Origin: Flavobacteriales bacterium
Lineage (GTDB): Bacteria > Bacteroidota > Bacteroidia > Flavobacteriales > Flavobacteriaceae
Direction: 5' to 3'
Assembly: GCA_027066365.1 (NCBI GenBank)
Contig: JAMONV010000004.1
Coordinates: 62,001 to 126,000 of the forward strand
Length of the DNA stretch: 64,000 nt
Shown here piece by piece: positions 17,851 to 27,706 of this stretch; the first letter of the stretch is position 1, and each line of letters starts with the position of its first letter. The translations under genes were made by a program, and so were the position numbers. The notes beneath the pieces were generated by a model. The model was not told the DNA's origin. It was given only the letters and a program-made list of their open reading frames with translations, and searched no databases.

Positions 17851-18990
17851 ATGTTGTCGAAACCCAGTGTGGCTTTTCTCTATTTGGATGATATTCATAT
17901 CATTCCTCATTTTATTATGCCGTTGAAACGTTTGTATGAAAGCGGAGAGGTAGAGGTAATATTATATACCTATCGGGGAAAGCACGATTATTTATTGGCT
18001 CTATTTAATCGATTGAAGATTTCACCTCAAATTATCAGGTATTTGGATACTTTTGCATACCGGAAATTACTCAATCGTATCAAAAAACGGAAATATCCGA
18101 GTCATTATTATTTAATAAGGAAGCATTGGAAAGAATTGCTGGATCATGACGTTTTGGTTTTCAATGATTTAATTGAAGATTATTTATACGAAAAACGAAA
18201 GCAGAAAAGGCCTCGTTTTGTGATGCTTATGCATGGTGCCGGCGATAGGGCCTATATGATTGGCGAGGCTTATTCCCACCGGATGCGGCACTTTGATCTG
18301 ATCAGTGCGCAAGGGGAAAAAATCAAGGAATTTTATTACCGGATGGGTATTGACGCCGGGCGTATTGCATTATGCGGTTATACCAAATTCGAACTGTTGC
18401 AGTATTTACCTCGAAAAACATTTTTTGAAAAATCCCGTCCTACGGTTTTGTACAATCCGCATTTTTCAAGGGATTTATCCTCATGGTATGATTGGGGGAG
18501 AGAGATATTGGATTTTTTTTACCGGAATAAACGGTTTAATTTGATTTTTGCGCCGCACATCAATTTGTTTAATAAAAGAGGTTTTTTGAATCCGTCGGTT
18601 ATATCCGGGCATTATTGGGATGCGGAAAACATTTTAATCGATTTGGGAAGTCCTGCAGCGGTTCAGATGGATTATACACGCATAGCCGATATATATTTGG
18701 GTGATGTATCCAGCCAGGTTTATGAATTTTATTTTAATCCCCGTCCGGCTATTTTTTTAAATCCGCACCGGGTCGATTGGCGAAATGATATACATTACCG
18801 TGTTTGGCATTCGGGACCGGTGATAGACGAAATCGAATCGCTTGAGCATTTATTGAATACGGCAGGACGGTGGCATAAGGACTATTTGCTCGTGCAACGG
18901 GAACTTTTTGCATTCACTTTTTCCGAACCTCGTGAGGGGACGGCATCCGAATGTATAAGTAACAAAATATTGGATTTGATAGACGGGTAA
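17851..18990 (+). CDS. CDP-glycerol glycerophosphotransferase-like protein, copy 1
   Basis: 379 residues. Key stretches: LMHGAGDR near residue 130, YNPHFSRDLSSW near 200, NLIFAPHINLF near 230 and DIYLGDVSSQVYEF near 285. They line up with the HG, RPH and (D)YSS-type motifs of the TagB/TagF family, a GT-B fold that transfers glycerol- or ribitol-phosphate to surface glycans. It begins a block of four surface-polymer and translation genes. The next gene is a paralogue with the same motifs. Gram-negative capsule or O-antigen synthesis is the likely setting; the donor is not known. Confidence 0.65.
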   Translation: MLSKPSVAFLYLDDIHIIPHFIMPLKRLYESGEVEVILYTYRGKHDYLLALFNRLKISPQIIRYLDTFAYRKLLNRIKKRKYPSHYYLIRKHWKELLDHDVLVFNDLIEDYLYEKRKQKRPRFVMLMHGAGDRAYMIGEAYSHRMRHFDLISAQGEKIKEFYYRMGIDAGRIALCGYTKFELLQYLPRKTFFEKSRPTVLYNPHFSRDLSSWYDWGREILDFFYRNKRFNLIFAPHINLFNKRGFLNPSVISGHYWDAENILIDLGSPAAVQMDYTRIADIYLGDVSSQVYEFYFNPRPAIFLNPHRVDWRNDIHYRVWHSGPVIDEIESLEHLLNTAGRWHKDYLLVQRELFAFTFSEPREGTASECISNKILDLIDG

Positions 18991-19044
18991 GTTTAAGTTA
19001 GAATAAAATGGTTATTTTAGTGCCGTTTTTTAAGTAATCGACGA

Positions 19045-20193
19045 ATGAGTGTAAAAATAGGTTTTGTTTATTTTGACAGTCCTCATATCGTTCCGCATTT
19101 TATCGGGACAGTAGCCGAATTGGTTCATCATTTTCCGGATGTAGACGTGAAAATATTGGTTCCCGAGATAAAACACGATTATTTGGAGAAAAAAATGAAG
19201 GAATTGGATATTCCTTCTTCGGTTATGAAGCCTTTGTCAACGTATTGGTGGAAAAAAATCGCCTATAGCATTCAAGGAAGAACCAAACCGTCCAATCGCT
19301 TTATTTTTTATAAGCATAAGGATTATTTAAGAAGTTTTGATTTGCTTGCTTTTAATGTTTTTAATCACATGCATATCAAGGAGATAAAAAATGACGGTGT
19401 AAAGTTTGTTTTTTTGATGCATGGAGCCGGTGACAGGCACTATCCGTTTGCACCGGAATACAAACCGTTTATCGAGCAATTTGATTTGGTGACGACGGCC
19501 GGTCCGAAAATAAACAGGATGTTTAAAGCCATGGGTGCGTTTCCTCACACCGAATTTAAAATTTGCGGTTATCCGAAATTGGACGTGGTTTCGGCCAAAC
19601 GGGAAAAGTTTTTCGAAAACAATAACCCGGTGGTGGTTTACAATCCTCATTTTGAAAGGAATTTTTCTTCTTTTGAAGACTGGGGTTTGAAAGTTTTGGA
19701 GTTTTTTGCCGCCCATAAGCAATATAATTTGATTTTTGCCCCGCATATCAATCTTTTTAATCCCGAAAAACGGCTGGCTTTGAGCAGGGATACAATACCT
19801 GCCCGGTTTTTCGACAAAAAAAACATTCTTATTGATTTCGGAAGTGAGAAATCGGTAGATATGACCTATTTAAAATCTTCGGATATTTATTTGGGCGATA
19901 TGTCCAGTCAGATTTACGAATTTTTATTGACCGGGATTGAGAAACCATCTATTTTTTTAAATTCCAAGCGGGTTTCTTGGGAAGGTAATCCGTTTTTTAA
20001 TCATTGGCAACTGGGAAAAGTGATAGATGATTTTGAACAATTGGGGTCTGTTTTGGAAAAGGCGGAAAAATGGGTCGGAGATTATAAGGAAATACGGAAG
20101 CAAATGCTTGATGATACTTTTGATGTGAATCCGGGAAAGAAAGCGACAAGAAGAGTTGCAGAGACGTTATATGAGTTAGCACGAAGCCGATGA
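19045..20193 (+). CDS. CDP-glycerol glycerophosphotransferase-like protein, copy 2
   Basis: 382 residues, a tandem paralogue of the preceding gene. It shares LMHGAGDR, YNPHFERNFSS, NLIFAPHINLF, NILIDFGS and DIYLGDMSSQIYEF at matching positions, but the sequence between motifs has diverged, so the duplication is old. It overlaps the two-domain glycosyltransferase by four bases. Two such transferases with different acceptor-side sequences could act in order on one glycan (primer and polymerase, or two linkages). Confidence 0.65.
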   Translation: MSVKIGFVYFDSPHIVPHFIGTVAELVHHFPDVDVKILVPEIKHDYLEKKMKELDIPSSVMKPLSTYWWKKIAYSIQGRTKPSNRFIFYKHKDYLRSFDLLAFNVFNHMHIKEIKNDGVKFVFLMHGAGDRHYPFAPEYKPFIEQFDLVTTAGPKINRMFKAMGAFPHTEFKICGYPKLDVVSAKREKFFENNNPVVVYNPHFERNFSSFEDWGLKVLEFFAAHKQYNLIFAPHINLFNPEKRLALSRDTIPARFFDKKNILIDFGSEKSVDMTYLKSSDIYLGDMSSQIYEFLLTGIEKPSIFLNSKRVSWEGNPFFNHWQLGKVIDDFEQLGSVLEKAEKWVGDYKEIRKQMLDDTFDVNPGKKATRRVAETLYELARSR

Positions 20194-21782
20194 AGTTTTC
20201 CGCAAAACATAAGGTTCGTCCTTCTTTGATTATTTCCACCTACAATTGGCCCGAGGCGTTGAATTTGGTTTTGCGTTCGGTATTGCGGCAAAGTATTATG
20301 CCGCTTGAAGTGATAATAGCGGATGACGGTTCCGGCAAAGAAACTGCGGATTTGATCGAAAAATATAAACGCATTTTCCCCGTTCCGTTAAAACATATTT
20401 GGCACGAAGACCGGGGATTCCGGTTGGCGGCCATCCGCAACAAAGCCATAGGTGAAGCCGAAGGAAACTATATTATTCAAATCGACGGAGACACTTTCTT
20501 GCACAAGCATTTTATCAAAGACCATATCCGTTTTGCTCGACCGGGCGTTTTTGTATCCGGTTCAAGGGTTTTATTGGGAGAGAAATTATCTTCCGAGCTA
20601 TTAAAATCCGGCAAAACAGACTTTTGTTTTTTTAATCCCGATTTGCGTAACCGTCATTATCAGTTACACCTGCCTTTTTTGACCGGGAAGTTGCTCCGTC
20701 CTTCGCGAGACATTAAAAAGGTTATCAAGTCGGTGCGCGGTTGTAATATGGGTTTCTGGAAAAATGATTTGTTGGCGGTCAACGGTTATAATGAAAAAAT
20801 TACGGGCTGGGGAAGGGAAGATTCCGAGCTCAGTGCCAGATTGGTGAATCTCGGTTTGACCAAGATAAATTTAAAATTTTCGGCCATTCAATATCATATT
20901 TTTCATCCCGAAAACGATAAAACCAGTTTGAAAACCAACGATCAATATCTATGGAATGCAATAGAAAATAAGCAAATTTATGTTCCCATCGGTATTTATA
21001 AAAATCAAAAAGCAATCAACATAAATGATGCAAAGATTACCGCTATCATTCCAACCTTAAATGAAGAAGACCGTATCGAAAAAGTAATTCGATCGGTGCA
21101 GTGGGCGGATGAAATCCTGATCATAGATTCGTTTTCTTCAGATAAAACCTTGGAATTGGCCAGACAATACGGGGTTAGGATTCTTCAACGGGGTTTTGAT
21201 AATTTTTCAGCCCAAAAAAATCATGCTATCGAACAAGCTTCTCACGATTGGATTTTTCTCTTGGATGCCGATGAACTTCCTACTTCGGAATTAATCAAGG
21301 AAATAAAAAATATATTACGCGTGGGCACCGAATGCTCCGCATTTTGGATTAGGCGGATTAATTTTATAGGGAAAAAGCGAATCCGCTTTAGTGGCTGGCA
21401 AAATGATAAATGTATCCGTTTGTTTAACAAGAAGAATGCCCGTTATAACGGTCGCTACGTGCATGAAGAAATTGAAACCGCCGGCCGGATATGTTCATTG
21501 AAAAACCCGATTCTTCATTATACCTATAAAAATAAGAAGCATTTTGAGCAAAAATTGGATTTGTATGCTCGGTTGAAAGCGAAAGAATGGGCGTTGAAAG
21601 GAAAAAAATACTGCTTTTTTCAACAATTGTTTCATTCATTATATCGATTTTTCAAACACTATATTTTGCATTTCGGTTTTTTGGACGGAAAATCGGGTTG
21701 GTTAATTGCCAATCACTACAGGATGACGATTTGGAAACGGTATGAATATTTAAAGCGGATAAGAAAAGAAGATAAAAAATGA
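20190..21782 (+). CDS. Bifunctional glycosyltransferase: two GT2 domains fused
   Basis: 530 residues. Domain 1 (about 1-265) is a GT-A enzyme with IISTYNWPEALNLVL, the metal motif QIDGDTF near 98 and a galactosyltransferase-type C-terminal motif GWGREDSEL near 208. Domain 2 (about 277-530) starts ITAIIPTLNEEDRIEKV and has LLDADELPTSE near 358 and YVHEEI, as in the WaaE/KdtX lipopolysaccharide-core family. Normally these are separate proteins. The ATGA overlap with the preceding transferase and the next gene shows tight coupling. It probably adds two successive sugars to a cell-surface glycan. Confidence 0.82.
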   Translation: MKFSAKHKVRPSLIISTYNWPEALNLVLRSVLRQSIMPLEVIIADDGSGKETADLIEKYKRIFPVPLKHIWHEDRGFRLAAIRNKAIGEAEGNYIIQIDGDTFLHKHFIKDHIRFARPGVFVSGSRVLLGEKLSSELLKSGKTDFCFFNPDLRNRHYQLHLPFLTGKLLRPSRDIKKVIKSVRGCNMGFWKNDLLAVNGYNEKITGWGREDSELSARLVNLGLTKINLKFSAIQYHIFHPENDKTSLKTNDQYLWNAIENKQIYVPIGIYKNQKAININDAKITAIIPTLNEEDRIEKVIRSVQWADEILIIDSFSSDKTLELARQYGVRILQRGFDNFSAQKNHAIEQASHDWIFLLDADELPTSELIKEIKNILRVGTECSAFWIRRINFIGKKRIRFSGWQNDKCIRLFNKKNARYNGRYVHEEIETAGRICSLKNPILHYTYKNKKHFEQKLDLYARLKAKEWALKGKKYCFFQQLFHSLYRFFKHYILHFGFLDGKSGWLIANHYRMTIWKRYEYLKRIRKEDKK

Positions 21783-22324
21783 CGATATTGGATATTATCA
21801 AAACAGGCGGAGTTATTCTTTATCCTTCCGACACTTTGTGGGGATTGGGAGGCGATGCCACGCAAGATAAACCGGCTTTGCGCATCCGGCAAATCAAGGG
21901 TAGGGAAGCGGACAAACCTTTTATTGTTTTGGTCAGTGATTTGGATATGCTCCGGTCTTTGGTGGGAGAGATTCCTCCGGCGGTAATGAATGAAATGGAA
22001 AAAAGTATTCGTCCGTTGACCGTGATTTATCCACGTGGGTATGGAGTGAGTGCCCATGTGAAAGCCGCAGACGGTTCGCTGGCCGTGAGGGTTGTGAAAA
22101 AGGGTTTTGCGCGTGATTTGATTAGGGTGGTAAACCGTCCTTTGATTTCCACTTCGGCCAATTTATCGGGTCAACCGGCGCCGGCGTCTTTTGAAGAAAT
22201 CCCCGAAGACATTTTGCGAAGCGTTGATTATGTCGTAAATTTGCACCGCTCAAAAACCGGCGCCCGGCCATCGCGAATAATCCGCTTCGACGAACAAGGG
22301 CGTATTCAAGTAATTCGTGAGTGA
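21779..22324 (+). CDS. tsaC: Sua5/YciO/YrdC-family protein (threonylcarbamoyl-AMP synthase)
   Basis: 181 residues, single YrdC domain. ILYPSDTLWGLGGDAT and IRQIKGREADKPFIVLV form the ATP/threonine/bicarbonate pocket; STSANLSGQPA is the conserved later loop. The family makes the precursor for the t6A modification at position 37 of ANN-reading tRNAs. It is coupled to the glycosyltransferase by ATGA and directly abuts the CCA-adding enzyme, another tRNA enzyme. Confidence 0.88.
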   Translation: MTILDIIKTGGVILYPSDTLWGLGGDATQDKPALRIRQIKGREADKPFIVLVSDLDMLRSLVGEIPPAVMNEMEKSIRPLTVIYPRGYGVSAHVKAADGSLAVRVVKKGFARDLIRVVNRPLISTSANLSGQPAPASFEEIPEDILRSVDYVVNLHRSKTGARPSRIIRFDEQGRIQVIRE

Positions 22325-23764
22325 ATGACGCTAGATTTGACCATCGTGGAAAGTGCCGTCGACCGCCCGCTTTTTCATAGCGTTATGCAAGTGGCGGAAC
22401 GGCAGAACGTGAAGGTTTATGTAATCGGCGGGTTTGTTAGGGATTTGTTTTTGACGGGTATGATCAAAAAAGATATTGATTTTACTGTGGTCGGTGACGG
22501 CCCGGCTTTTGCCAAGGCGCTGGCGGAGGAATTGAAAGGCACGTCCAAAGTGGTCGTTTATCGCAATTTCGGAACGGCAATGTTTAAGCACGGCGATACC
22601 GTTTTGGAATTTGTGGGGGCGCGCAAGGAATCATACAACCGAAACAGCCGCAAACCGAAGGTGGAGCCCGGGACATTGGAAGATGATCTTAAACGGCGTG
22701 ATTTTACGATTAACACATTGGCCGTCAGCTTAAATCGTGAGGATTTCGGCACTCTAATTGATTATTTTAACGGGTTGGAAGATATCAAGCGGCGAAATAT
22801 CCGAACACCCTTGGATCCGGATATTACTTTTTCGGATGATCCTTTGCGTATGATGCGGGCCGTTCGGTTTGTGGCGCAACTGCATTTTAAATTGGATCCG
22901 TCGACCAAGCAAGCCATAAGCCGCAATAAGGCACGAATCCGGATTGTATCGCCCGAAAGGATTGTGGACGAATTGAATAAAATTTTGATGGCCGAAAAAC
23001 CTTCCGAAGGATTGATGCCGATGTATGAAACGGGATTAATGGAAGAAATTTTGCCGGAGGTTTCGCGATTGCAAGGAGTGGAGGAAGTGGACGGAAAAAC
23101 CCACAAGGATAATTTTTATCATACCTTGGAAGTGGTGGATAATATAGCCCGTGCCGATAAGGAAGGAAATCTATGGCTTCGCTGGGCGGCATTGTTACAT
23201 GATATAGGAAAACCCGCAACCAAGCGTTATCACCCCAAAAACGGCTGGTCGTTTCACGGACATGAATTGGTGGGTGCCCGGATGATTCCAAAAATTTTTA
23301 AACGTTTACATTTGCCGTTGGACAGGCGGATGAAATATGTGCAAAAATTAGTGCGAATGAGTTCGCGTCCCATCGCTTTGACCGAAGAGGGCGTCACCGA
23401 TTCGGCCATTCGACGCCTCGTGCATGACGCCGGAGAAGAACTCGATGATTTAATGACTTTGTGCGAAGCGGATATTACGACCAAAAATCCCTATCGCCAA
23501 AAACTTTATAAGAACAATTTGAAAAAGGTAAAAACCAAAATCATTGAAGTGGAGGAACGTGACAGGATTCGTAATTTTCAACCCCCCGTTTCCGGAGAAC
23601 TGATTATGGAAACTTTCGGAATTCCTCCTTCGAAAACCGTCGGTGAAATCAAAGAAGCCATCAAAGAAGCGATTTTGGAAGGCGAAATCAAGAATGATTT
23701 TGAGGAAGCATTTCAATATATGTTGCGCTTGGGAAGGAAAAAGGGTTTGACACCCGAAAAATAA
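22325..23764 (+). CDS. cca: CCA tRNA nucleotidyltransferase with HD domain
   Basis: 479 residues. The nucleotidyltransferase head has YVIGGFVRDLFL, the carboxylate pair KDIDFTVVGDG and RRDFTINTLAVSL. The poly(A)-polymerase-like RNA-binding part follows (DDPLRMMRAVRFVAQL), then an HD domain with HTLEVVDNIA and ALLHDIGKPAT. It restores or adds the CCA end of tRNAs; tRNA-Ser here lacks an encoded CCA. The start codon directly follows the tsaC stop. Confidence 0.92.
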   Translation: MTLDLTIVESAVDRPLFHSVMQVAERQNVKVYVIGGFVRDLFLTGMIKKDIDFTVVGDGPAFAKALAEELKGTSKVVVYRNFGTAMFKHGDTVLEFVGARKESYNRNSRKPKVEPGTLEDDLKRRDFTINTLAVSLNREDFGTLIDYFNGLEDIKRRNIRTPLDPDITFSDDPLRMMRAVRFVAQLHFKLDPSTKQAISRNKARIRIVSPERIVDELNKILMAEKPSEGLMPMYETGLMEEILPEVSRLQGVEEVDGKTHKDNFYHTLEVVDNIARADKEGNLWLRWAALLHDIGKPATKRYHPKNGWSFHGHELVGARMIPKIFKRLHLPLDRRMKYVQKLVRMSSRPIALTEEGVTDSAIRRLVHDAGEELDDLMTLCEADITTKNPYRQKLYKNNLKKVKTKIIEVEERDRIRNFQPPVSGELIMETFGIPPSKTVGEIKEAIKEAILEGEIKNDFEEAFQYMLRLGRKKGLTPEK

Positions 23765-24062
23765 TTTCCCGGCTATGATGCGATAGCTTTTCGTGGGCGT
23801 TTTTTTGAAATTCAATCGCGAATCTTTTTAATGCGATACCGGGCAAGTGAGAATTTTTTGCCTTTGTTCATCTGTCTTATCGAGTGGGTTTACATCCGCA
23901 ACGGTTTCCGCTATCGAATGGTTCCGGCTATGCATAAAGCATGCAAGATATCGGGGTAACGGTATATCAAAGAATAGGTTGCGAGAAAAATCAAAATTAA
24001 ACTAAAATTATTTCTTTTAATTAAAAAAATAATTAAATTTGCATCAAAGTTATTGGCGCGAT
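23765..24062. other. Intergenic region of about 300 bases, mostly featureless
   Basis: No open frame I believe in. It holds short palindromic stretches (for example around 23935-23945) and, at its right end, the -7 box TAAATTTG (24034-24041) for the M50 protease gene. Confidence 0.5.
24034..24041 (+). promoter_or_regulatory. -7 promoter element for the M50 protease gene
   Basis: TAAATTTG matches TAnnTTTG and places transcription start near 24048, which excludes the upstream TTG start at 24039. Confidence 0.5.
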
Positions 24063-24731
24063 ATGATTGTATCGAATTTGTTGAGCTTATTGGCAAACAT
24101 ACTATGGCTTAAAGTATTCGGGCTTACAAGCGGTGCGGCACTGATTCTTTCCATTTACACACATGAATACGGGCATTATATCATGGCGAAACTTGCGGGG
24201 TTAAATCCTAGTAGACCGGGATTGATTCCCTATTTGGGCGGATATGTTTTGTTTGATGAACCGAATAATCAAAACGAATTGTTTAAAGTGGCGATAATGG
24301 GACCTGTTTTCGGCGGTGTGCTGGGTATAATAAGTTTATATTTATATTTGGTTTTTGATGGAGTATTTTTTTATCGATTGGCAATAATTTCATTGATTTT
24401 GAACTTGTTCAACCTTCTACCTTTTTCCATTTTAGATGGCGCCAAAGTCTTTATGGCTTTGGGTTATAATAAATTGGTCTTATTGGTGAACACCGGGTTG
24501 TTTGTATACTTTGTTTTAAAAAAAGAATATTTGCTTGTGGTATTTGGGGTATTAGGATTTATATCTTTTTATTATTACCGTTTAATTAGGGCGGAAATAA
24601 AACCCGTAAGAAAGGAAAACAGGCGGTTGGGTTTGCTTATTTATGTGCTTTTGGTTATTATTTTAATAATTCATTTTTGTTTTTTGGTGAGCGAAAACAA
24701 ATATATTTTCCTTAGTTGCGAATTCGGGTGA
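24063..24731 (+). CDS. M50-family (site-2-protease-like) membrane metalloprotease
   Basis: 222 residues from ATG 24063, about six membrane helices. The zinc motif HEYGH (H34, E35, H38) lies in the second helix, and the second metal motif NLLPFSILDG is in the right place about 100 residues later. There is no PDZ domain, so it is a minimal S2P like the sporulation protease SpoIVFB group. It may cut an anti-sigma factor or a membrane protein. The substrate is unknown and no anti-sigma gene is adjacent. Confidence 0.8.
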   Translation: MIVSNLLSLLANILWLKVFGLTSGAALILSIYTHEYGHYIMAKLAGLNPSRPGLIPYLGGYVLFDEPNNQNELFKVAIMGPVFGGVLGIISLYLYLVFDGVFFYRLAIISLILNLFNLLPFSILDGAKVFMALGYNKLVLLVNTGLFVYFVLKKEYLLVVFGVLGFISFYYYRLIRAEIKPVRKENRRLGLLIYVLLVIILIIHFCFLVSENKYIFLSCEFG

Positions 24732-24948
24732 AAATCTTCGGATAACATCCGAGAAATCGTACGTTTTGCGTCGAATCTCTTCGTTTGAATCGGGGTTTAT
24801 TTGTAATATTGTTGTGGATTTTGTATTTTTTTTATTTTTGATTATAAGCGCTGGGATTATTGTGAATTTAAACCCGAGCAGCAGCACGTTCGGTTGTTTT
24901 TTCTCTCGTAGAAAATCTTTAATATTGCAATAGATTAAGTCAAAATAC

Positions 24949-25869
24949 ATGAAGTTCAAAATATCGAGAGAGTTAAAGAGTGCCGTATTTGCCATATTGG
25001 CGCTGATATTGTTTTTATGGGGATATAACTTTTTGAAAGGCAAGGATTTGTTGAAAAAATATCATACATATTATGCGGTTTTTGATGATGTGAATGGTAT
25101 TGATAACTCAACTCCCGTAAAATTGCAAGGCTTGCCGGTGGGAAGTATTCAAAGGATGAAATTCAGGGAAAAAGATCATAAAATCGTATTGACCTTGAAT
25201 ATTGACAGCGAGTATTTTATTCCGAAAGACAGTAAAATCAAAATCGAAGGGAGCGGGGTTTTGGGCGGCCGCGATATGGTGCTTTCGCTGGGTTTTTCGC
25301 CGGAAGCGGCCAAAGACGGTGACACTTTGCAATCCGTTAAGGCGGGTGGATTTTCGGAGCTTATCGGAAATGCACAGCAACAGCTTGAGGAATTGGTTTT
25401 TAATACCAATAAACTTATCAAGAATCTGAATGAAATATTCAATGAAGCCAATAAGGCCAATTTATCCGCCACTTTGCTCAATGTAAAACAATTGACAATG
25501 GAATTGCGTTCGTTGACGCGTGAGAGTAAAATTTTGATTTCGGAGAACCGGTCAAGTATTCGCCGGACGATGCAGTCATTGGAAGCGACGGGAAAAAATG
25601 CGGAGGAAATTACGACTCAATTGAAGGAAGCGGATTATCGAAAACTGCTGGAAAACCTGACGAAAAGCACCGAAAATTTGAATAAAATTTTGCAAGATTT
25701 GCAAGCCGGCAAGGGAAGTTTGGGCAAATTGACCAAGGACGAAGCGCTCTATGAAAATTTGAATAAGACGACGCAAAGCTTGAATGCGCTTTTGGAAGAT
25801 TTGAAGCGGAATCCGAGGCGTTATGTCCACTTTTCGTTATTCGGCAAGAAGGATAAGAAAAAAGAATAA
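24949..25869 (+). CDS. MCE/MlaD-family periplasmic lipid-transport protein
   Basis: 306 residues with an N-terminal helix (about 11-28), an MCE domain (about 38-115: YYAVFDDVNGIDNSTPVKLQGLPVGSI, then GVLGGRDMVLSLG) and a long helical C-terminal part rich in Leu, Asn and Glu, likely a coiled coil. MlaD-type hexamers form a channel for phospholipids between the membranes. No Mla ATPase or permease is adjacent. The Fe-S protein gene follows after two bases, an order I know from flavobacteria. Confidence 0.85.
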   Translation: MKFKISRELKSAVFAILALILFLWGYNFLKGKDLLKKYHTYYAVFDDVNGIDNSTPVKLQGLPVGSIQRMKFREKDHKIVLTLNIDSEYFIPKDSKIKIEGSGVLGGRDMVLSLGFSPEAAKDGDTLQSVKAGGFSELIGNAQQQLEELVFNTNKLIKNLNEIFNEANKANLSATLLNVKQLTMELRSLTRESKILISENRSSIRRTMQSLEATGKNAEEITTQLKEADYRKLLENLTKSTENLNKILQDLQAGKGSLGKLTKDEALYENLNKTTQSLNALLEDLKRNPRRYVHFSLFGKKDKKKE

Positions 25870-25871
25870 TC

Positions 25872-27203
25872 ATGCAATATTGGGATAATCTGATTTTTAT
25901 TGCGGTTTTGGCGGCCGGAGCGGGTTATTTCGTTTATCATTTGAAGAAAACCGTTCGTAACATAAAATTGGGAAAGCCCTATGATCGTTCGGATCGCCCC
26001 CGGGAGCGATGGCGCAATATGTTGTTGAAAGCCTTCGGGCAGAAGAAAATGTTTAAGCGTCCGGTTCCGGCATTGTTGCATTTGGCGGTTTATTCGGGTT
26101 TTATCATTATCAATATCGAAGTAATCGAAATAATTATTGACGGGATTTTCGGGACACACCGGGTTTTGAAATTCCTTGGCGGTTTTTATAAATTTCTAAT
26201 CGCTTCGTTTGAGATTCTGGCCCTATTGGTAATTATTGCCGTGACGGTTTTTTGGATTAGGCGTAATGTTATCAAGTTATGGCGTTTTCAAATGCCCGAG
26301 ATGGAGGGTTGGCCAAAACGTGACGCCAATATGATTTTATATTTCGAATTTATTTTGATGACGGCATTTCTGACGATGAACGCCGCCGATTATAAATTGC
26401 AGTTATTGAAATACGGGCATTATTTTTCGCCGGAGGGTATAACCGGAAGTTTTCCGGTGAGTCGCTTTCTGGTAGATGTTTTGCCGCAGGATCCGTCCTC
26501 GTTGGTATGGATAGAGCGAAGCATGTGGTGGTTGCATATTGTGGGCATTTTGGTGTTTTTGAATTACCTGTATATTTCGAAACATTATCATATTTTATTG
26601 GCATTTCCCAATACGTATTACGCCAAATTACCGCCTTTGGGTAAATCAGATGTGTTGGAAAGTGTTAAACGTGAAGTGGAATTGATGTTGGATCCCAATG
26701 CCGACCCTTATGCATCACCGGAAGGAGAAGAGACGGCGGAGCCGGAACGTTTCGGTGCCAAGGACATTTTCGACTTGAAATGGATCAATATATTAAATGC
26801 ATATACATGCACCGAATGCGGACGTTGTTCGGATGTTTGTCCGGCCAATAGCACCGGGAAAAAATTATCGCCGCGCAAAATCATGATGGACGTACGCGAC
26901 CGCGTTGAGGAAGTGGGTCGTAATATCGATATCAATGGCGGTGTTTTCAAAGACGACGGAAAATCTTTGTTCGATTATATTACGAAGGAAGAGATTTGGG
27001 CCTGCACGACTTGCAATGCATGTGTCGAGGAATGTCCGGTGGAAAACGATCCTTTGGATGTAATTATCCAACTTCGCCAATATTTGGTGATGGAAAAAAG
27101 TGCTGCGCCGGCGGAATTGAACATGATGTTTACGAATGTGGAAAATAACGGAGCACCTTGGCAATATAGTCAAGCGGACAGATTAAATTGGGCGAACGAA
27201 TAA
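25872..27203 (+). CDS. Membrane-anchored 4Fe-4S oxidoreductase subunit (HdrC/GlpC-like)
   Basis: 443 residues. The first 260 residues carry about five membrane helices with several histidines that could bind heme (DsrM/NarI-like). The C-terminal part holds two clusters: CTECGRCSDVCP near 315 and CTTCNACVEECP near 378. This matches the membrane half of the (Fe-S)-binding pair that in Bacteroidota works with a CCG-domain protein, here encoded at 27707. The pair probably exchanges electrons with menaquinone; the redox partner is not established. Confidence 0.83.
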   Translation: MQYWDNLIFIAVLAAGAGYFVYHLKKTVRNIKLGKPYDRSDRPRERWRNMLLKAFGQKKMFKRPVPALLHLAVYSGFIIINIEVIEIIIDGIFGTHRVLKFLGGFYKFLIASFEILALLVIIAVTVFWIRRNVIKLWRFQMPEMEGWPKRDANMILYFEFILMTAFLTMNAADYKLQLLKYGHYFSPEGITGSFPVSRFLVDVLPQDPSSLVWIERSMWWLHIVGILVFLNYLYISKHYHILLAFPNTYYAKLPPLGKSDVLESVKREVELMLDPNADPYASPEGEETAEPERFGAKDIFDLKWINILNAYTCTECGRCSDVCPANSTGKKLSPRKIMMDVRDRVEEVGRNIDINGGVFKDDGKSLFDYITKEEIWACTTCNACVEECPVENDPLDVIIQLRQYLVMEKSAAPAELNMMFTNVENNGAPWQYSQADRLNWANE

Positions 27204-27216
27204 ATAAGAGGGAAAT

Positions 27217-27690
27217 ATGCTAAAACGAATTAGGAAATTCGGCAGAAAGATTATTTATCGCTATAAAAAACGTTATGAATTGAATGATGTGGTGGATGCG
27301 TCGGGTAAGCATTTGAGTCCTGTTTTACCGAAGGAAATCATGAATTTTTTGATCGACATTGACGGAACCATTTGCGATGACGTCCCTAACGAAGAACCGG
27401 AACGCATGAAAACGGTGGAACCTTATCCGGATGCATTGGAAACGATAAACAAATGGTATGATCAAGGGCACATTATTACCTTTTTTACGGCACGCACGGA
27501 AGCACACCGGAAAATAACAGAAGATTGGTTGAAGAAACATGGATTTAAATATCACGGAATCATTTTCGGAAAACCGCGTGGCGGAAATTATCATATTATC
27601 GATAACCATATTGTTAGGGCGACGAGATATAAAGGAAAATTCACCGAATTGGTGGAAAAAGAGGTGAAAATTAAAGTGTTTAAAGAATAA
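27217..27690 (+). CDS. HAD-like phosphatase, small
   Basis: 157 residues. The motif FLIDIDGTICDD near residue 46 has the two HAD aspartates; FFTARTEAHR near 88 is the threonine motif, and YHIIDNH near 125 carries the last acidic residue. It resembles proteins sometimes mislabelled phosphoheptose isomerase in flavobacteria. It sits between the two halves of an Fe-S oxidoreductase with short gaps on both sides (13 and 16 bases), so it is probably co-transcribed. The substrate is unknown. Confidence 0.78.
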   Translation: MLKRIRKFGRKIIYRYKKRYELNDVVDASGKHLSPVLPKEIMNFLIDIDGTICDDVPNEEPERMKTVEPYPDALETINKWYDQGHIITFFTARTEAHRKITEDWLKKHGFKYHGIIFGKPRGGNYHIIDNHIVRATRYKGKFTELVEKEVKIKVFKE

Positions 27691-27706
27691 AAAAAAATCG
27701 AGAACA

